A stretch of 64,000 bases of DNA, from NCBI GenBank assembly GCA_964019135.1, contig OZ025265.1, forward strand, positions 18,575,143 to 18,639,142, in the 5' to 3' direction. This document shows positions 1 to 11,862 of this stretch, piece by piece. The number at the start of each line of letters is the position of its first letter. The stretch's first letter is position 1. The notes beneath the pieces were generated by a model that had not been told where the DNA came from, searched no databases, and saw only the letters and a list, made by a program, of their open reading frames with translations. The position numbers and the translations under genes are program-made. The DNA comes from Arenicola marina. Lineage: Eukaryota > Annelida > Polychaeta > Arenicolidae.

Positions 1-848
1 CAGGACTGATGACCTGTCCCAGTCGTCAACGTGCAGGACTAACAGGACTCTGTCAATCTGAGGTAGTCACGACTGCCTCAGACCGCAGTCAACATTCAGG
101 ACTGATGACCTGTCCCAGTCGTCAACGTGCAGGACTAACAGGACTCTGTCAATCTGAGGGTAGTCACGACTGCCTCAGACCGCAGTCAACATTCAGGACT
201 GATGACCTGTCCCAGTCGTCAACGTGCAGGACTAACAGGACTCTGTCAATCTGAGGGTAGTCACGACTGCCTCAGACCGCAGTCAACATTCAGGACTGAT
301 GACCTGTCCCAGTCGTCAACGTTCAGAACTAACAGGCCTCTGTCAATCTGAGGGTAGTCACGACTGCCTCAGACCGCAGTCAACATTCAGGACTGATGAC
401 CTGTCCCAGTCGTCAACGTTCAGGACTAACAGGCCTCTGTCAATCTGTGGGTAGTCAAGACTGCCTCAGACCGCAGTCAACATTCGGGACTGATGACCTG
501 TCCCAGTCGTCAACGTTCAGGACTAACAGGCCTCTGTCAATCTGAGGGTAGTCACGACTGTCCCAGACCACAGTCAACATTCGGGACTGATGACCTGTCC
601 CAGTCGTCAACGTGCAGGACTAACAGGCCTCTGTCAATCTGTGGGTAGTCACGACTGCCTCAGACCGCAGTCAACATTCAGGACTCATGACCTGTCCCAG
701 TCGTCAACGTGCAGGACTAACAGGCCTCTGTCAATCTGTGGGTAGTCACGACTGCCTCAGACCGCAGTCAACATTCAGGACTGATGACCTGTCCCAGTCG
801 TCAACGTGCAGGACTAACAGGACTCTGTCAATCTGTGGGTATTCAAGA
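1..848. repeat. 97-bp tandem array (about 8.7 copies)
   Basis: Units begin with CAGGACTGATGACC at 1, 97, 194 and 291 and so on, spacing 96-97 bp, and include CCCAGTCGTCAACG and GCCTCAGACCGCAGTC. Copies differ by a few substitutions (for example GACTCTGTC or GCCTCTGTC). The array starts at the window edge, so its true length is unknown, and it decays after about 845. Short ORFs across it follow from the repeat and are not genes. Confidence 0.95.
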
Positions 849-3511
849 CTGAAAAGGATACCATTCAAGCCAAAGATTGTCTTGCGCTGACCCAGGCAGC
901 CCACACTTTCAGGCCTAATGTCATTTCGAAGGAAGTGTACACTTCGGCGACAGCTAATGGCATCTGTTATAGACCACGTGCAGCCAGTGCAGCTGACCCA
1001 AGATTATGACGTCATAGCTGGTAGTGACGTGTTTCCGGTACGTCAGCCCGGCTCCAGTACAAGCTCGGGTGTCTTTAGTTAGTCCGACTATTGGGCACCA
1101 TGTTGGATTTTGCAAAGTGTATGATTCCATCGGACATGTGGCACAGGTCATTCTTCCATGTTAAGGTGAACCAGTCCTTCAGAATAACCCACGTATTGCC
1201 TACCATGGAGGCCCTCCTATAGGTTTAATCAATGTAATACTAAACTCTCCGACAGCATTATGTACAGTTAGCCCCCCGCCCCGCCCCCCCACCCCCTGCC
1301 CCTCCTGCGCCCCCGCTTCCAACAGGCCTGCAGCATAGTGAAATGTCGTTAAGACTCAGTTGTGTTCTATGCGAGTAGTATCTCATCAAAATATGAAATT
1401 CATACCATAAAAATATGCAATTCATACCATACAAATATGAAATGAATTTAGATGACGTTCAGGGAGCGTGGTTATTCTGCAGGGCAAGGGATTGTAGCAT
1501 GAGCTCAAGGACATATATATATATATATATATATTCGTTTTAGATCGAATATAGATAGATTTATTAAAATCAAGCATGCATACACATTGGTAATCCGTAG
1601 ACATGGATTGATGGTTTGTAATTGTCTGTCATAGAGACTAATTGATACTTTGGTATCATTCCATTGTAATATTCTAACGCCGTTGTATTTGGGTTTCTAT
1701 TGTACGCAGGAGATTCGTAATTGTACTTCCATTCAATAATGGAAAACTTTATTGTCCTATAAAGGCATTGGGCTCAGAATTTCATATACCACGGATGAAC
1801 AATGCGGAAACAATGGCAGACTGCTTAAATATGGCTTTCGCTTTGTAATTGGGAAGCATCATAAATATAATATGTAACATTGCTGATTACCTTCGTATTC
1901 CTAGTGAATCGTGAATCTACTTCCGTTTGTGAAAAGACTTCAATCAAGCTCCCCGCACGGTGGCGCTACGCAAGCTTTGCTTTTACCGCTGCTGTCGGTC
2001 GGGGGCCAATTTCAAGATTCTTGAAAAACGGTCCAAACAGCAGTAATTTCTTTGCAACATTATAATTGTTGAGAATAAAACATAAAAATAACGAACACTG
2101 TGTATTTAATAGAGCAAAAAATCTTGTACCATTCGAATAAGTTGTGACTGAACTCCTTCCTTTTCATCACCTCATAACGTGTGTTATTAGGCTTAGGCTC
2201 GGTCCCGGCACTAATTTGTAGAAATGCTCGGCGCATTTTTCCTTCTTTGCGCAGCGCCGCCCTGGCGATTGAGTGTGAAAATGCATTGAGGAAAGAGGCG
2301 ACCACGGAGATATAATGAAGCCCTAGCGGAGTGAGTCGAAGGCAGAGAGTGGACTTCAATTTGTAAATGTGCTTCCGTTTCGTAGATGTACTTTCATTTG
2401 TCGCGCAATCTGAACTGTTCTGTTTCGAAAATGTGGAACTAAAATCTTGTTGAATTGAAGTTAGATATCGCAGCCCGCATGAGCGTGAGAGAAGGGGCGA
2501 CGAGCAGTTCTCGTCCGACCGGTTCACAAAATAATGTGGTGATCCTGTACTATTCAGGGGGCGGTCCACATACATCTGGCGCATTTAGCATTAAGAAAGA
2601 GCATCCTCGCTCACACAATGCTCCAGGGGGGGGGGGGGGGGGTGTCCAGGGGATCCGGACCCCACCCCCTCCCTTTTTGAGAGAGAATGCCGTTTTTCAA
2701 TGCAATGTTCGGAGCCCCTGCCCCCCCCCCCCCCCACCACCCTGGGTCGCCAGTTTGGACCCCCCCACCCTTTTTTTAAATTCCCGAATCTGTCCCTGCA
2801 CAATGGGTGTCCAGGGCCCCTAGACCAGCCACCCCCACCCCCACCCCTTGGATCCACGCTTGCATAAGGGGACGTTTGGAGTGACGTCTCCGTGGTCGCC
2901 ACTTGTGTTATGTGTTTGGGAGAGAGAAAGAACGTTCAGCTGTTCAGTAACATTTGGTTTAAGCATATTTATTGAAACACGATTGGAATACAGACACAAA
3001 TTGTATGTAGAGTGTGATTTATTCCGTCGGTTTGTGAGTGTGGGCACGCGGCATATAGTCACGTGATCACAGCAGTTTCAATCGCGTTATAGACGGTGCC
3101 ACGCCTGGTTATACAACTGGCGGCAAAAATATATCTCTACATATCACTTTCTGACTTCTGCTAAACAAAATATACGGAATCTCCACTTGTCCGGATAAGA
3201 TTGTTATAAATATAGAATATTATAGATATATAATATCTTTGTATATAATATCTTTGTATTCATATAAGCGTCTGCTGTATGCCCCACGCCTTGTTACCGT
3301 TATGTCACAGGTGGATTTGTATTTTATGCCACGATGATGCGCACAGGGGTCAAACCGGGTCACAGAATCACTGAACAAATTAGACGGATAACGCGGCCCC
3401 AGAGAAAGGTTAGTCAGAAGTTCTGCATTACACACAGAATGCCTATTGGCCTCGTTATTTCTGTAATAGCTTGGCCCGAAGCAAGCCTATGAGATCAGGG
3501 ATTAGGATTCA
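849..3511. other. Gene-free DNA with microsatellites and C/G-rich blocks
   Basis: I see no coding exon here. It holds a C-rich stretch at about 1269-1312, a TA microsatellite at about 1509-1534, and a segment at about 2620-2850 with long G and C runs around the repeated phrase TGTCCAGG, which resembles a degraded transposon end. ORFs crossing this segment are low-complexity artefacts. Confidence 0.6.
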
Positions 3512-3689
3512 TTAAAGTTGCATATCGAGCCACAACTAAGCCCAGGAGAAATGTATATCCAAATTTGCAGAAAACTCGACTGTTTCATTCTATAAATTCA
3601 AAAATCTGATAAACGTCGCACTTTTGGTTGTGGTGTGGCAAACGTGTCTATCTCGCTACACCACAGAACTCTGTCGCGGCGCTGCTACT
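3512..3689 (+). mobile_element. Left part of a TTAA-ended non-autonomous element (family B)
   Basis: It begins TTAAAGTTGCATATCGAG and shares its interior (GTGTGGCAAACGTGTCTAT, CTATAAATTC) with the complete copy at 12804-13211. It stops at GCTGCTACTA, where a family A repeat begins, so family A appears to have inserted into it. A matching right-end sequence in the expected orientation lies at about 6364-6414, but I cannot show that the two belong to one element. Confidence 0.6.
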
Positions 3690-4260
3690 AATAGCGAGCG
3701 CAAGCGAGCTCTTAAGGTAACATGCATGCATATTCAAAATCCATATCAAGCATAGGCTTAGGACTTTCATTTCGCGTAACAGCCGCCATGAGACGTTTTC
3801 GGATACGGAGTAAATATCAGCTGTATATAAATATATTCAAGCAAAGAGAGGTCGAAGCCTATGATGTCATATCTTTAATAATTAAATCAGCTTTGCCACA
3901 AAATTAACTAATAAATTCTTCAATGTTAACAATGGATGTATACTTCCAATTAAATTGAATTTATAAGCGACGGGCTAAATGTCTGTTGCCAAGCAGAGCG
4001 CTCTTGGTGACCGCCCATCGGCTGCTGTCATAGTGAGTAGTTGTGAAGTCAAAATGCTATTAACATGACGTCACAATGAGAGTTCCTAAGCAACCGAATG
4101 ATATGCCAAAAGCACGTGCATGGTATACGTCATCCCGCCAGAGATATTCTTAATGGCAAGCCGAAGTGAGATTAATTTTGAATATTATTCTAGATGTATC
4201 CCCTCAGAATATCTGATTTAATAAATATACGCTGGTATTTTTTAGGTAGCACCTATCCAT
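3690..4260 (+). mobile_element. Dispersed repeat family A, about 570 bp
   Basis: It starts GCGAGCGCAAGCGAGCTC followed by AACATGCATGCAT, and ends GGTAGCACCTATCCAT. A near-full copy lies in reverse orientation at 45541-46105, with shared landmarks TGACGTCA, GGGCGGTCACCAAG (reverse sense) and the same two termini. I see no coding capacity, so it is probably a non-autonomous DNA element. The family name is mine. Confidence 0.75.
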
Positions 4261-4400
4261 ATTAGTGAGCGCAAGCGAGCTTTTAAGGTAACATGCATGC
4301 ATAATCAAAGTCTATTTCAAGCATAGTCTTAGGACTTTCATTTCGCCTAACAGCCCCCATGAGACGTTTCTGAGTAAGGACCAAATTTCCGCGGCACCAC
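4261..4400 (+). mobile_element. Second, truncated family A copy
   Basis: GTGAGCGCAAGCGAGC then AACATGCATGCAT restarts directly after the first copy and matches its first 140 bp or so (CTTAGGACTTTCATTTCGC, CATGAGACGTTT) before diverging. The two copies are in direct orientation. Confidence 0.7.
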
Positions 4401-6047
4401 AAAATTATCCCCTAAACACTGGTCGAAATGTGTTATGTCAAGTATTTAATAATCAAATTATCTACACTAAAACGGTAACTAACAAATTATTGAAACGCTG
4501 ACACTTCATTTACGCTCTAAATTACAATACATTTATGAGTTCGACGATCCGCGCCGCGCTAAATATTCCTTGCCACACTCCCGGCAGAAGGCGCTCGTGC
4601 TGTATTCTACTAGTCAGACTGGTGCCCGACCTTCAACTGACTGTTTTCGCTTTCACTGACTGGTTCGCGTTCACATGCACAGTCGCCCCCGTAAACGGAA
4701 CTCCACCTACCGGCATCGTAAACTATGAGCGTCTCCGTATAACAAAATGGCTGGTCGTCTGCTAGCTTTGCTCACCTGCTAACTTAAACTGCTTGAAATC
4801 GCCATTTCACAAAGAAAATTAATAGACCAGAAACTGATAATGTGATGAAACAACGATCACAGATAAGTGTTACTTAATTCATTGTGCAAAACTGCGTGTA
4901 ATTCTACGCCATTGGCCATTTTGTTGACCTGCTTTCGCGCTCTGGCAACTGTCTGCCTGTCCGTCTGATAGGTCTACTACAATGAAAGCCTGAATGTTCA
5001 GACGTTACAGTTTGACAATCTGATGCCTACTGTAACAAGAACAAGTGTCAAGACTGTACCGTCTGAACATTCAGGCTATCGCCGTCGATGTGGTCAGTGT
5101 GACTCACTTTTTTATTGTCCCGGGCTGTCACTGTCAAACACACACCGTCACTGTGTCAGACACACACACAGCCACTGCGTCAGTGTCAGTGACTGTCGAT
5201 CCTGGCAATTTTACTGTACCTAATTTTAGGCTAGCCTAGCCGCATGACTAGAATTTTCAATTCAGGCTGATCAGGCTTGGATCCAGGGATATAGGGGGAG
5301 GGGGGTCATCTACTTCCCTTGATATTATTATGCCGTGGCAGCAATTTAACCGTGAAAATGTGCACATAAAAATTGGCAGGTTTATCATGTTTATATCTAA
5401 GATGGCATCTAAAGACCTAATTTGCAAATGAAAAAGGATAAAAAAAATGTGGGGTCAGGGGCTGCCGGCAGACGTGCCCTACGATCCAAGGCTGCTTCGA
5501 TCTCTCTGGACCACCTCTTCTCACAATCAGATGGAAAATAATAACAATAATTTTGTTCACAAAATCCTAGGCTATAATTTATAAATGGGTTTTTTCTAAT
5601 TTCTTCAGCGTTGATAAAGATAAATGAATAACATTAGGATAATTATTATGCATAATCGAAGATTGGCGCAAGTGCCCCCAGGCAAGCCTGCTTGCTAGGG
5701 GCACAACGGTGTCCATGCTAAGTTCTTTAGACGCCAGTCGGGAATCGACTGTAGCTTTTATCAAAATGTGTGCGCGTACAATCATAGTATTACATTGTTC
5801 TATCTTCTGACATCAAGAAAGTGTGTCAAGACTAGGTTGTTTCGGTTATATTTTCGCGAAGAAATGTTGGAGCATGGTCTTTTCCCGAGTATGGACAAAA
5901 GAAATCTTTAATGATTTAAGGACTGATTCACGGCTCAACTCACCCCTCCACCCCTCCACCCCTACCGCACATGCGTACCCTGTGTATTGGTGGCCGATCC
6001 GCTGCCCGTCAGCTACTTGCTGCATGGTGCTCTTATCGTGATGCGAG
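4401..6047. other. Intergenic DNA without a recognised feature
   Basis: I see no splice-consistent coding exon. There is a short CACACA/CTGTCAGTG-rich patch near 5120-5200 and a G-rich patch near 5290. The short ORFs do not resemble known proteins. Confidence 0.5.
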
Positions 6048-6163
6048 GGGCCAGCGCGACAGCTCAGTGGGTTAGAGCGCTCGCATTGAGTGCTATGGTT
6101 CCTTCTCCCGTTGACGCGATATGACCAAAAAGTGGTTAAAGCGTCCTGAATAACCAACCGTCG
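6048..6163 (+). mobile_element. tRNA-derived SINE, internally deleted copy
   Basis: The head GCGACAGCTCAGTGGGTTAG with GAGCGCTCGCATTGAG is tRNA-like (A box). It is joined directly to the family tail GACGCGATATGACCAAAA, AGTGGTTAAAGCGTCC and AACCAACC. The B-box middle seen in the full copy at 16172-16435 is missing. Confidence 0.85.
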
Positions 6164-6363
6164 TGATGCGAGCGCCCCCCCCCCCTCCCCGCTGACCCCC
6201 CAGCCCTCAATTGAGGTCGAGATGATAGCGATGGCATCGGCATGTAAAGCTGCGGAACGCTGTAATAATGTGCACCGAAACGACCCCCATGCATCAGTCA
6301 TGCGTCATCAGACGTCCATTTGAGCCATAAGCTCTCAGCCGCTAGGGTGACTTGCCTTCTTTA

Positions 6364-6414
6364 TATTTTGACCTCTTTAGTGTTGGGGCGGGAGAGCTCG
6401 ATATGCAACTTTAA
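6364..6414 (-). mobile_element. Family B terminal fragment
   Basis: This is the reverse complement of the family B terminus: it ends GATATGCAACTTTAA and carries the GGCGGGA block and TTTTGACCTC. It could be the right end of the element beginning at 3512. Confidence 0.6.
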
Positions 6415-6476
6415 GCAATAGAGGTACACTCTTGCTAAATCACCTAATATATCACCAATATCTATTTAAGGCCTTT

Positions 6477-6630
6477 TTAAGTTACGTATCGAGCTCTTTC
6501 CCGCCAAGAAGAGGTCAAAATACAAACAACAAGCGACAGAGTTCCGCGGTGTCCCGGTATAGACACGTTTGCCACATCACAGTCGAAACGGCGATGTTTA
6601 TTAGGTTTCTAAATTCATAGACTAAAATGA
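6477..6630 (+). mobile_element. Family B element, rearranged copy
   Basis: It opens TTAAGTTACGTATCGAGCTC and CCCGCCAAGAAGAGGTC, then carries the reverse complement of the family interior (ATAGACACGTTTGCCACA, TTATTAGGTTTCTAAATTC). Terminus and interior are thus inverted relative to the 12804-13211 copy. Confidence 0.6.
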
Positions 6631-7400
6631 TGGAATTGTCTGCAAGTTGTGATCTATATGTCGCCCGGGCTTACATTTGGCCCGAAAAGTTTGACAAGCA
6701 GCTTTAAGACAACTCGTATGGATATGATCTTGTTGGCCTAAGCAATGGGGGGGGGGGGGGCGTAAGCTTTCTCAAGGAATCGTCAGTATCAACTTCACAT
6801 GTAAATGGTTCCTGATATGTCTCGAATATAATACAAATACCTGTTTAAGGTCAGCGTAAGAAAGTCTGCATTTGAAGTATTTGCGTGATCTTGTACGTGT
6901 TAAAAATTCTTCATGAAATGTTTTACCCAAACATGAATCACAATAAAACGTTTGCTTAGGATAACGTTATGATTGCTCCGACGTCGTCAGACAATTATTT
7001 AAAACCTGAGGGCAACGTTATGAAACGGAAAGCTGGCTTTTCTGCCGCCTAATCACATTTGAAATTTGTACTACAGTGAAAGCCTGACGTTTATTATTCA
7101 TGAGCACTATGACGTACGTCTCGGGAGAGTTGGCGGAATTAATACTGAAACCTGAGTGGTCTTATCCATCGCACCTCGAAACCATCCCTCGAAACTATAC
7201 ATTTAGCGTGCTCTCTTTTTTTTTGCTGAGACGTCTCCCACCACAGATACGATCACATACCCACCATAAGCCGAAGTTATGATCGGCCTACAGCCGCATT
7301 TATTTTTCGAAGTGATACAACTTTATAAAGTTTAAGGGTCAGAGAACTTGTTTAATGTGTTGAATACTAAAGGAACATCTATTTTTATGCAATATTAAGG
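6631..7400. other. Intergenic DNA without a recognised feature
   Basis: There is a poly-G run at about 6746-6759. I see no coding exon, RNA gene or clear repeat. Confidence 0.45.
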
Positions 7401-7407
7401 AACTGGG

Positions 7408-8690
7408 GTCGCGGGGAGGGGGGGGAGGGGGCGGGCGGAGGGGGGGGGGTCGCGCGCAGCGGGGAGGGGCCGGACGTAGTGGGGAGGGACCTGGCGTAGT
7501 GGGGAGGGGTCGCGCGTAGTGGGGGGAGACCTGGCGTAGTGGGGAGGCGCTGCGCGTAGTGGGGAGGGGCCGCGTGTAGTGGGGAGGGTTCGCGCGTAGT
7601 GGGGGAAGGGGGGACCACGCGTAGTGGGGAGGGGCTGCGCGTAGTGGGGAGGGTTCGCGCGTAGTGGGGGAAGGGGGGACCACGCGTAGTGGGGAGGGGT
7701 CGCGCGTAGTGGGGAGGGTTCGCGCGTAGTGGGGGAAGGGGGGACCACGCGTAGTGGGGAGGGGTCGCGCGTAGTGGGGAGGGACCTGGCGTGGTGGGGA
7801 GGGACACATGCCTAGTGGGGAGGGGCCGTGCGTAGTGGAAAGGGGTCGGACGTGGTGGGGAGGGGCCACGCGTAGTGGGAAGGGGGGGAAGGGGGGACCA
7901 CGCGTAGTGGGGAGGGGTCGCGCGTAGTGGGGAGGGACCTGGCGTGGTGGGGAGGGACACATGCCTAGTGGGGAGGGGCCGTGCGTAGTGGAAAGGGGTC
8001 GGACGTGGTGGGGAGGGGCCACGCGTAGTGGGAAGGGGCCGGACGTAGTGGGGAGGGACTTACGTAGTGGGGAGGGACCTGGCGTAGTGGGGAGGGGGCG
8101 CGCGTAGTGGGGAGGGGCCGCACGTAGTGGAGAGGGGCCGCACGTAGTGGGGAGGGGCCTGGCGAAGTGGGGAGGGGCCGCACGTGGTGGGGAGGGGCCG
8201 CGCGCAGCGGGGAGGGGCCGCACGCAGTAGGGAGGAGCCGTGCGTAGTGGGGAGGGGCCGCGCGCAGCGGGGAGGGGCCGTGCGCAGCGGGGAGGGGGCG
8301 CGTAGTGGGGAGGGGCCGTGCGTAGTGGGGAGGGGCCGCGCGTAGTGGGGAGGGGTCGCGCCTAGTGGGGAGGGGCCGCCCGTAGTGGGGGGAGACCTGG
8401 CGTAGTGGGGAAGGGCCGCCCGTAGTGGGGGGAGACCTGGCGTAGTGGGGAAGGGCCGCCCGTAGTGGGGGGAGACCTGGCGAAGTGGGGAAGGGGGGCG
8501 CGCGTAGTGGGGAGGGGGCCGCGCGTAGTGGGGCAGGGGGGCGCGCGTAGTGGGGAGGGACCTGGCGTAGTGGGGAGGGACCGCCCGTAGTGGGGGGGGG
8601 GGTGGGGACCTGGCGTAATGGGGAGGGGCCGCGCGTAGCGGGGAGGGGCTCTGCGTTATAGAGAGGGGCGGCGGGGTGGCCCCGGTCGGG
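7408..8690. repeat. GC-rich 20-bp minisatellite (about 60 units)
   Basis: The unit is GTAGTGGGGAGGGGCCGCGC with many variants (CCTGGC, TCGCGC, GGACCACGC). Because 20 is not a multiple of 3, each frame runs through the unit in turn, and the minus strand lacks stops. This produces long Pro/Arg/Leu ORFs (PLPTTRGPSPLR) in several overlapping frames. I read these as artefacts. Confidence 0.95.
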
Positions 8691-8825
8691 GTCGCGCGTG
8701 GTTAGCAGGGGCCCTGGGTTTTTTCTCGGACACCAGCCCCACCTAGTGTAAACTCGTTTATGACAATAACGTAATTTTTCATTGTCACTGGTGTTAACCC
8801 ATTTCACAGCGTGCATAGCTACAGC
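8691..8825. other. Spacer between the two GC minisatellites
   Basis: About 135 bp of mixed-composition DNA separates the arrays. It is flanked by a perfect 16-bp inverted repeat (GCGGGGTGGCCCCGGT at 8671-8686 and its complement at 8828-8843). Confidence 0.8.
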
Positions 8826-11800
8826 AAACCGGGGCCACCCCGCTGCCTGCTTCGCAAGCCCCGGGCCGGAGCCACCCCGCTGCCCCTCCCTACTTCCAAA
8901 GCCCCGGGCCGGAGCCACCCCGCTGCCCCTCCCTACTTCCCAAGCCCCGGGACGGAGCCACCCCGCTGCCCCTCCCTACTTCGCAAGCCCCGGGCCGGAG
9001 CCACCCCGCTGCCCCTCCCTAGTTTGCAAGCCCCGGGCCGGAGCCACCCCGCTGCCCCTCCCTACTTTGCAAGCCCCGGGACGGAGCCACCCCGCTGCCC
9101 CTCCCTACTTCCCAAGCCCCGGGCCGGAGCCACCCCGCTGCCCCTCCCTACTTCCCAAGCCCCGGGCCGGAGCCACCCCGCTGCCCCTCCCTACTTCGCA
9201 AGCCCCGGGACGGAGCCACCCCGCTGCCCCTCCCTACTTCCCAAGCCCCGGGCCGGAGCCACCCCGCTGCCCCTCGCTATATCGCAAGCCCCGGGTCGGA
9301 GCCACCCCGCTGCCCCTCGCGATATCCCAAGCCCCGGGACGGAGCCACTCCGCTGCCCCTCCCTACTTCGCAAGCCCCGGGCCGGAGCCACGCCGCTGCC
9401 CCTCCCTACTTCGCAAGCCCCGGGACGGAGCCACCTCGCTGCCCCTCCCTACTTCCCAAGCCCCGGGCCGGAGCCACCCCGCTGCCCATCGCTATATCGC
9501 AAGCCCCGGGCCGGAGCCACCCCGCGGCCCCTCGCTATATCCCAAGCCCCGGGCCGGAGCCACCCCGCTGCCCCTCCCTACTTCGCAAGCCCCGGGACCG
9601 AGCCACCCCGCTGCCCCTCCCTACTTCGCAAGCCCCGGGCCGGAGCCACCCCGCTGCCCCTCCCTACTTCCCAAGCCCCGGGACGGAGCCACCCCGCTGC
9701 CCCTCCCAACTTCGCAAGCCCCGGGCCGGGACCACCCCGTTTCCCCTCCCTACTTCCCAAGCCCCGGGACGGAGCCACCCCGCTGCCCCTCCCTACTTTG
9801 CAAGCCCCGGGACGGAGCCACCCCGCTGCCCCTCCCTACTTCCCAAGCCCCGGGCCGGAGCCACCCCGCTGCCCCTCCCTACTTCCCAAGCCCCGGGCCG
9901 GAGCCACCCCGCGGCCCCTCCCTACTTCGCAAGCCCCGGGACGGAGTCACCCCGCTGCCCCTCCCTACTTCCCAAGCCCCGGGCCGGAGCCACCCCGCTG
10001 CCCCTCGCTATATCGCAAGCCCCGGGTCGGAGCCACCCCGCTGCCCCTCGCGATACCCAAGCCCCGGGACGGAGCCACTCCGCTGCCCCTCCATACTTCG
10101 CAAGCCCCGGGCCGGAGCCACGCCGCTGCCCCTCCCTACTTCGCAAGCCCCGGGACGGAGCCACCCCGCTGCCCCTCCCTACTTCCCAAGCCCCGGGCCG
10201 GAGCCACCCCGCTGCCCATCGCTATATCGCAAGCCCCGGGCCGGAGCCACCCCGCGGCCCCTCGCTATATCCCAAGCCCCGGGCCGGAGCCACCCCGCTG
10301 CCCCTCCCTACTTCGCAAGCCCCGGGACCGAGCCACCCCGCTGCCCCTCCCTACTTCGCAAGCCCCGGGCCGGAGCCACCCCGCTGCCCCTCCCTACTTC
10401 CCAAGCCCCGGGACGGAGCCACCCCGCTGCCCCTCCCAACTTCGCAAGCCCCGGGCCGGAGCCACCCCGTTTCCCCTCCCTACTTCCCAAGCCCCGGGAC
10501 GGAGCCACCCCGCTGCCCCTCCCAACTTCGCAAGCCCCGGGCCGAAGCCACCCCGCTGCCCCTCCCTACTTCCCAAGCCCCGGGCCGGAGCCACCCCGCT
10601 GCCCCTCCCTACTTCCCAAGCCCCGGGACGGAGCCACCCCGTTGCCCCTCCCTACTTTCCAAGCCCCGGGCCGGAGCCACCCCGCTGCCCCTCCCTACTT
10701 CCCAAGCCCCGGGCCGGAGCCACCCCGCTGCCCCTCCCTACTTCCCAAGCCCCGGGCCGGAGCCACCCCGCTGCCCCTCCCTACTTCGCAAGCCCCGGGA
10801 CGGAGCCACCCCGCTGCCCCTCCCTACTTCGCAAGTCCCGGGACGGAGCCACCCCGCTGCCCCTCCCTACTTCCCAAGCCCCGGGCCGGAGCCACCCCGC
10901 TGCCCCTCCCTACTTCGCAAGCCCCGGGACGGAGCCACCCCGCTGCTCCTCCCTACTTCGCAAGCCCCGGGCCGGAACCACCCCGCGGCCCCTCCCTACT
11001 TCCCAAGCCCCGGGACGGAGCCACCCCGCTGCCCCTCCCTACTTCGCAAGCCCCGGGACGGAGCCACCCCGCTGCCCCTCCCTACTTCGCAAGCCCCGGG
11101 ACGGAGCCACCCCGCTGCCCCTCCCTACTTCCCAAGCCCCGGGCCGGAGCCACCCCGCTGCCCCTCCCTACTTCGCAAGCCCCGGGACGGAGCCTCCCCG
11201 CTGCCCCTCCCTACTTCCCAAGCCCCGGGCCGGAGCCACCCCGCTGCCCCTCCCTACTTCCCAAGCCCCGGGACGGAGCCACCCCGCTGCCCCTCCCTAC
11301 TTCCCAAGCCCCGGGCCGGAGCCACCCCGCGGCCCCTCCCTACTTCCCAAGCCCCGGGCCGGAGCCACCCCGCTGCCCCTCCCTACTTTCCAAGCCCCGG
11401 GGCGGAGCCACCCCGCTGCCCCTCCCTACTTTGCAAGCCCCGGGACGGAGCCACCCCGCTGCCCCACCCTACTTCCCAAGCCCCGGGCCGGAGCCACACC
11501 GCTGCCCCTCCCTATTTCCCAAGCCCCGGACCGGAGCCACTCCGCTGCCCCTCCCTACTTCCCAAGCCCCGGGCCGGAGCCACCCCGCTACTAGCCCCTC
11601 CCTACTTCCCAAGCCCCGGAACGGAGCCACCCCGCTGCCCCTCCCTGCTTCCCAAGCTCCGGGCCGGAGCCACCCCGCTGCCCCTCCCTACTTCCCAAGC
11701 CCCGGGCCGGAGCCACTCCGCTGCCCCTCCCTACTTCCCAAGCCCCGGGACGGAGCCACCCCGCTGCCCCTCCCTACTTCGCAAGCCCCGGGCCGGAGCC

Positions 11801-11862
11801 ACTCCGCTGCCCCTCCCTACTTCCCAAGCCCCGGGACGGAGCCACTCCGCTGCCCCTCTGGT
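8826..11862. repeat. 43-bp GC-rich minisatellite (about 70 copies)
   Basis: Each unit has the blocks CCGGAGCCACCCCGCTGCCC, CTCCCTACTTC(G/C)CAAG and CCCCGGG. Variants are CCGGAG/ACGGAG, CGCAAG/CCCAAG and rarer CGCTATATCG. Three units (129 bp) are 43 codons, so all plus frames can stay open, which explains two overlapping ORFs of 1028 and 927 codons made only of Pro/Ser/Arg/Leu/Ala repeats. There is no start context, splice signal or domain, so I do not call a gene. Confidence 0.95.

Noticed and set aside
2060-2584. 174-codon minus-strand ORF
   Set aside because: No recognisable domain, no splice context and a composition like the surrounding non-coding DNA.
7339-8918. Minus-strand Pro/Arg/Leu ORFs of 117-317 codons
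   Set aside because: They are produced by the 20-bp GC array. Several frames are open over the same bases.
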